From JADLEX01 sp964586775 (lineage in GTDB: Bacteria; Lernaellota; Lernaellaia; JACKCT01), in the NCBI GenBank assembly GCA_964586775.1, contig CAZPJD010000057.1, positions 1 through 25,170 on the forward strand: DNA of 25,170 nt, in the 5' to 3' direction. Position numbers and translations under genes: made by a program. The notes beneath the pieces were generated by a model. That model had not been told where the DNA came from and searched no databases. It saw only the letters and a program-made list of their open reading frames with translations. Below, in pieces: positions 23,357-25,170 of this stretch (its first letter is position 1; the number at the start of each line of letters is the position of its first letter).

Positions 23357-24324
23357 CGTTTCTTCTTTCCGCCTTTTTTGGGCGTCGCGGGTTTCGGTCC
23401 GCCGGAGTCCGGTTTCGCGGCCGGGGCGAACGCCGGGATCATCTTAGAAACGGCCTGCGTCTTGCGCAACGTCGCCCACAGGATGCCCGACACGCCGAAG
23501 AGCAGCAGGCTCACGACCTGGCTCTCGGAGAGTCGAAACGCGTAGCGACCCGGCTCGGTCTCGAAGAGCGCCTCCGCGGCCAGCAGCATCTTCCACAAAC
23601 CCGACGCGGATTCGGCCGTGAGCCCCGCGACGGCGCCGACGTGAAAGAGCGTCATGAATCCACGCGGATCGGCGCGGAAAAATTCGAGCCCGATGCGCGC
23701 GAGACCGTAGAGCACCAGAAAGCTCGCGATCACCTGGCCGTGAAAGCGCTTTCGCGGACGCACGACGAAATACAGAAACAGGCAGATCGCGAAGGAGAGG
23801 ATCGACTCGGCGAACTGGGTGGGATAGAGCGCCACGCCCGAGAGCCCGACGGACTGCGGAGGGAAGGTCACGCCGAAGGGGAAGTCCGCGGGGCACGCCT
23901 TGCCGTGACAGCAGCCCGCGAGAAAACACCCGATGCGCGCGGTGCCGAGGCCGAACGCGATGCCCGGCGCGACAAAATCGGAATACATGGCGAGCGGCAG
24001 TTTTTGGCGGCGCAGGTACGCGAGACCCGCGATCGCGCCGCCGATGAGCCCGCCGTAATATACGAGCCCGCCCTCGCGCACGTTCAGGATCTGGAGCGGG
24101 TTATCCTTGTAGTGATCCCAGAACACGAAGCAGTGAAAGAGCCGCGCACCGATCATCGACAGGATGACGACGTAGATGGCCATGTTGCTGATGTGCTCGG
24201 GGTCGCCACCGGCCTCTTTGACCTGCCGGCTCGCGATCCAGATCGCGCCCAAAAACGCGCACGCCAGCATCACGCCGTACGCATGCACGGGCACGCCGAA
24301 GATCTTGAACAAAACGGGATGCAT
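23353..24324 (-). CDS. lgt: Prolipoprotein diacylglyceryl transferase Lgt
   Basis: Lgt is an inner-membrane enzyme that transfers diacylglycerol from phosphatidylglycerol to the lipobox cysteine, the first step of lipoprotein maturation. The 323-residue product has about seven helices and the family blocks HAYGVM (14-19), GGLVYYGGLIGG (85-96), the signature GTARIGCFLAGCCHGK (127-142) with its essential Arg, ALYPTQFAES (165-174) and RIGLEFFRADPRG (210-222). Two unusual parts stand out. About 40 extra residues lie between DPRG and LSESQ (222-264), and a Lys/Pro/Gly-rich cytoplasmic tail covers 300-323. The start overlaps the lspA stop by one base (TGATG); the end overlaps the next gene by 4 nt. 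Confidence 0.95.
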   Translation of the reverse strand: MHPVLFKIFGVPVHAYGVMLACAFLGAIWIASRQVKEAGGDPEHISNMAIYVVILSMIGARLFHCFVFWDHYKDNPLQILNVREGGLVYYGGLIGGAIAGLAYLRRQKLPLAMYSDFVAPGIAFGLGTARIGCFLAGCCHGKACPADFPFGVTFPPQSVGLSGVALYPTQFAESILSFAICLFLYFVVRPRKRFHGQVIASFLVLYGLARIGLEFFRADPRGFMTLFHVGAVAGLTAESASGLWKMLLAAEALFETEPGRYAFRLSESQVVSLLLFGVSGILWATLRKTQAVSKMIPAFAPAAKPDSGGPKPATPKKGGKKKR

Positions 24325-24839
24325 CAGCGCGCCTCGGCCCTGCGCCCGGCGCGCAGATTCTCAATCAAAAAGACGATGACTCCGACGACGATGGCGATGT
24401 CGGCGACGTTGAACGCCGGCCACGCGAGCGAGCGGTAGTGGAAGAGCAAAAAGTCGACCACGCCGCCGATGGCGAGGCGATCCCATAGGTTGCCGAGCGC
24501 GCCGCCCATGACCGCGCCGAGCGCCCAGATCTGCGTGCGGTCCTCGGGGCCGAGCTGCACCAGAAACGAGATCAGCGCCGCGATGGCGAGACCCGAGACA
24601 CCAAGAAAGAATAGCACCGGGCTCGAATCGAAGAGGCTGAACGCCGCGCCCGTGTTGTAGCGAAGGGTCAGGTCGAAGAATCCGGGGATGACCTCACGCA
24701 GCTCGCCGTCGGCGAACGCCCCGCGCGCGAGGACCTTTGTCCACCGATCGATAGCCATCACGGCAACGCAGATCGACGCGACCGGCAGCACCTTGACGCG
24801 CCAAACGGACGTCGCGATCACACTCCGGTCCGACGTCAC
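24324..24839 (-). CDS. lspA: Lipoprotein signal peptidase LspA (second of a tandem pair)
   Basis: LspA is an inner-membrane aspartyl protease that removes the signal peptide of diacylglyceryl-prolipoproteins. The 171-residue product has four helices and the family blocks IDRWTK (30-35), RYNTGAAFSLF (60-70), GGALGNLWDRL (112-122), GGVVDF with catalytic Asp129, and AFNVADIAI with catalytic Asp147. The frame is open upstream, but the GTG overlapping the stop of the preceding lspA copy (GTGA) gives the right N-terminus. Expression is likely coupled to that copy and to lgt, whose ATG shares one base with this stop. Confidence 0.94.
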   Translation of the reverse strand: MTSDRSVIATSVWRVKVLPVASICVAVMAIDRWTKVLARGAFADGELREVIPGFFDLTLRYNTGAAFSLFDSSPVLFFLGVSGLAIAALISFLVQLGPEDRTQIWALGAVMGGALGNLWDRLAIGGVVDFLLFHYRSLAWPAFNVADIAIVVGVIVFLIENLRAGRRAEAR

Positions 24840-25170
24840 GGAGTCTCCTCGCGCAAATCGGGCGGGGGAAGAATCGCGTCGTCGGGAGGCGGCTCGTCGC
24901 GTCGGCGCGAATCCCACTGCATCTCGTGGCGGCTCATGTCCCACAAAAAGAGCAGTACGCCCACGACGATCACGATGTCGGCGACGTTGAAGGTCGGCCA
25001 GATGCGTGCGCCGAATCGAAGATCCAGAAAATCGACGACCGCGCCGATGCGCAGCCGGTCGCTGATGTTGCCCAGCGCACCGCCGAGAATCATCGAAAGC
25101 GCGATCGTGAGACGCAGCCGGTCGGGCGCGACGCGGGAGACGAAGTAGACGATGAACCCCAGCGCAACGG
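24836..25170 (-). CDS. lspA: Lipoprotein signal peptidase LspA, first of a tandem pair (5' end beyond window)
   Basis: The visible C-terminal 111 codons encode the second half of an LspA protein. They read ILGGALGNISDRLRIGAVVDF with the first catalytic Asp, then WPTFNVADIVIVVGVLLFLW with the second, so the enzyme is probably active. The last 35 residues are a cytoplasmic tail rich in Asp, Arg and Pro (EPPPDDAILPPPDL) that the second copy lacks. The two copies differ widely outside the catalytic blocks, so the duplication is old or the genes have different origins. The stop overlaps the next lspA as GTGA. Confidence 0.9.
   Translation of the reverse strand, partial: VALGFIVYFVSRVAPDRLRLTIALSMILGGALGNISDRLRIGAVVDFLDLRFGARIWPTFNVADIVIVVGVLLFLWDMSRHEMQWDSRRRDEPPPDDAILPPPDLREETP

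Noticed and set aside
1..25170. CRISPR array, insertion sequence, phage or other mobile element, tRNA or rRNA
   Set aside because: No regularly spaced repeats, transposase or integrase motifs, cloverleaf sequences or rRNA-like stretches were seen; nearly all space is filled by conserved genes.

Overview
The window is about 25 kb of GC-rich, tightly packed bacterial chromosome. It looks like a Gram-negative with a conventional outer membrane and lipid A, most like the deltaproteobacterial/Myxococcota-type lineages. Three things point that way: the gene order lysS-lolC-lolD-bamA-ompH-lpxD-lpxA, an acidic DDDx-repeat lipoprotein, and a ugd-uxs polysaccharide operon. The lineage is inferred from gene order and composition only. 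I see no rRNA, tRNA, CRISPR array, insertion sequence, phage gene or att site.

Layout. (1) 1-8298, minus strand: an envelope-biogenesis operon read right to left from a good promoter at 8270-8298. It encodes lysyl-tRNA synthetase, the lipoprotein-release ABC transporter LolC/LolD, the outer-membrane protein insertase BamA, the chaperone Skp/OmpH, and the lipid A acyltransferases LpxD and LpxA (LpxA is cut by the window edge at its last residues). Most junctions are 4-8 nt overlaps, several with GTG or TTG starts. fabZ, often found between lpxD and lpxA, is missing. (2) 8299-8664: a divergent intergenic region holding two promoters facing away from each other and one unexplained open frame. 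(3) 8665-11667, plus strand: an exported lipoprotein with an Asp-rich repeat and a ComEC-like metallo-beta-lactamase domain, a four-helix membrane protein of unknown function, and the replication-associated ATPase RarA. (4) 11675-22149, minus strand: an exopolysaccharide/glycan operon from an extended -10 promoter at 22122-22149. It encodes two GT4 glycosyltransferases, a two-domain glycosyltransferase fusion, a polyprenyl-phosphate sugar-1-phosphate transferase, UDP-glucose dehydrogenase, UDP-glucuronate decarboxylase, a GalE-type epimerase and an EamA permease. (5) 22185-25170, minus strand: a lipoprotein-maturation operon with two tandem lspA genes (the first cut by the window edge), lgt and two small lipoproteins.

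How the genes work together. Regions 1 and 5 supply successive steps of envelope building: lipoprotein lipidation (Lgt), signal cleavage (LspA), release toward the outer membrane (LolCD), beta-barrel insertion (BamA, Skp) and the first acylations of lipid A (LpxA, LpxD). Region 4 supplies UDP-GlcA, UDP-Xyl and a 4-epimerised sugar, a priming transferase and the transferases to build a lipid-linked glycan. No flippase, polymerase or ABC exporter for that glycan lies in the window.

I found no clearly new multi-gene system. The items most worth a second look are the fused glycosyltransferase with a strong internal ribosome-binding site, the DDDx-repeat ComEC-like lipoprotein with altered metal-site motifs, the tandem lspA pair, and the orphan frame in the 8.2-8.7 kb intergenic region.
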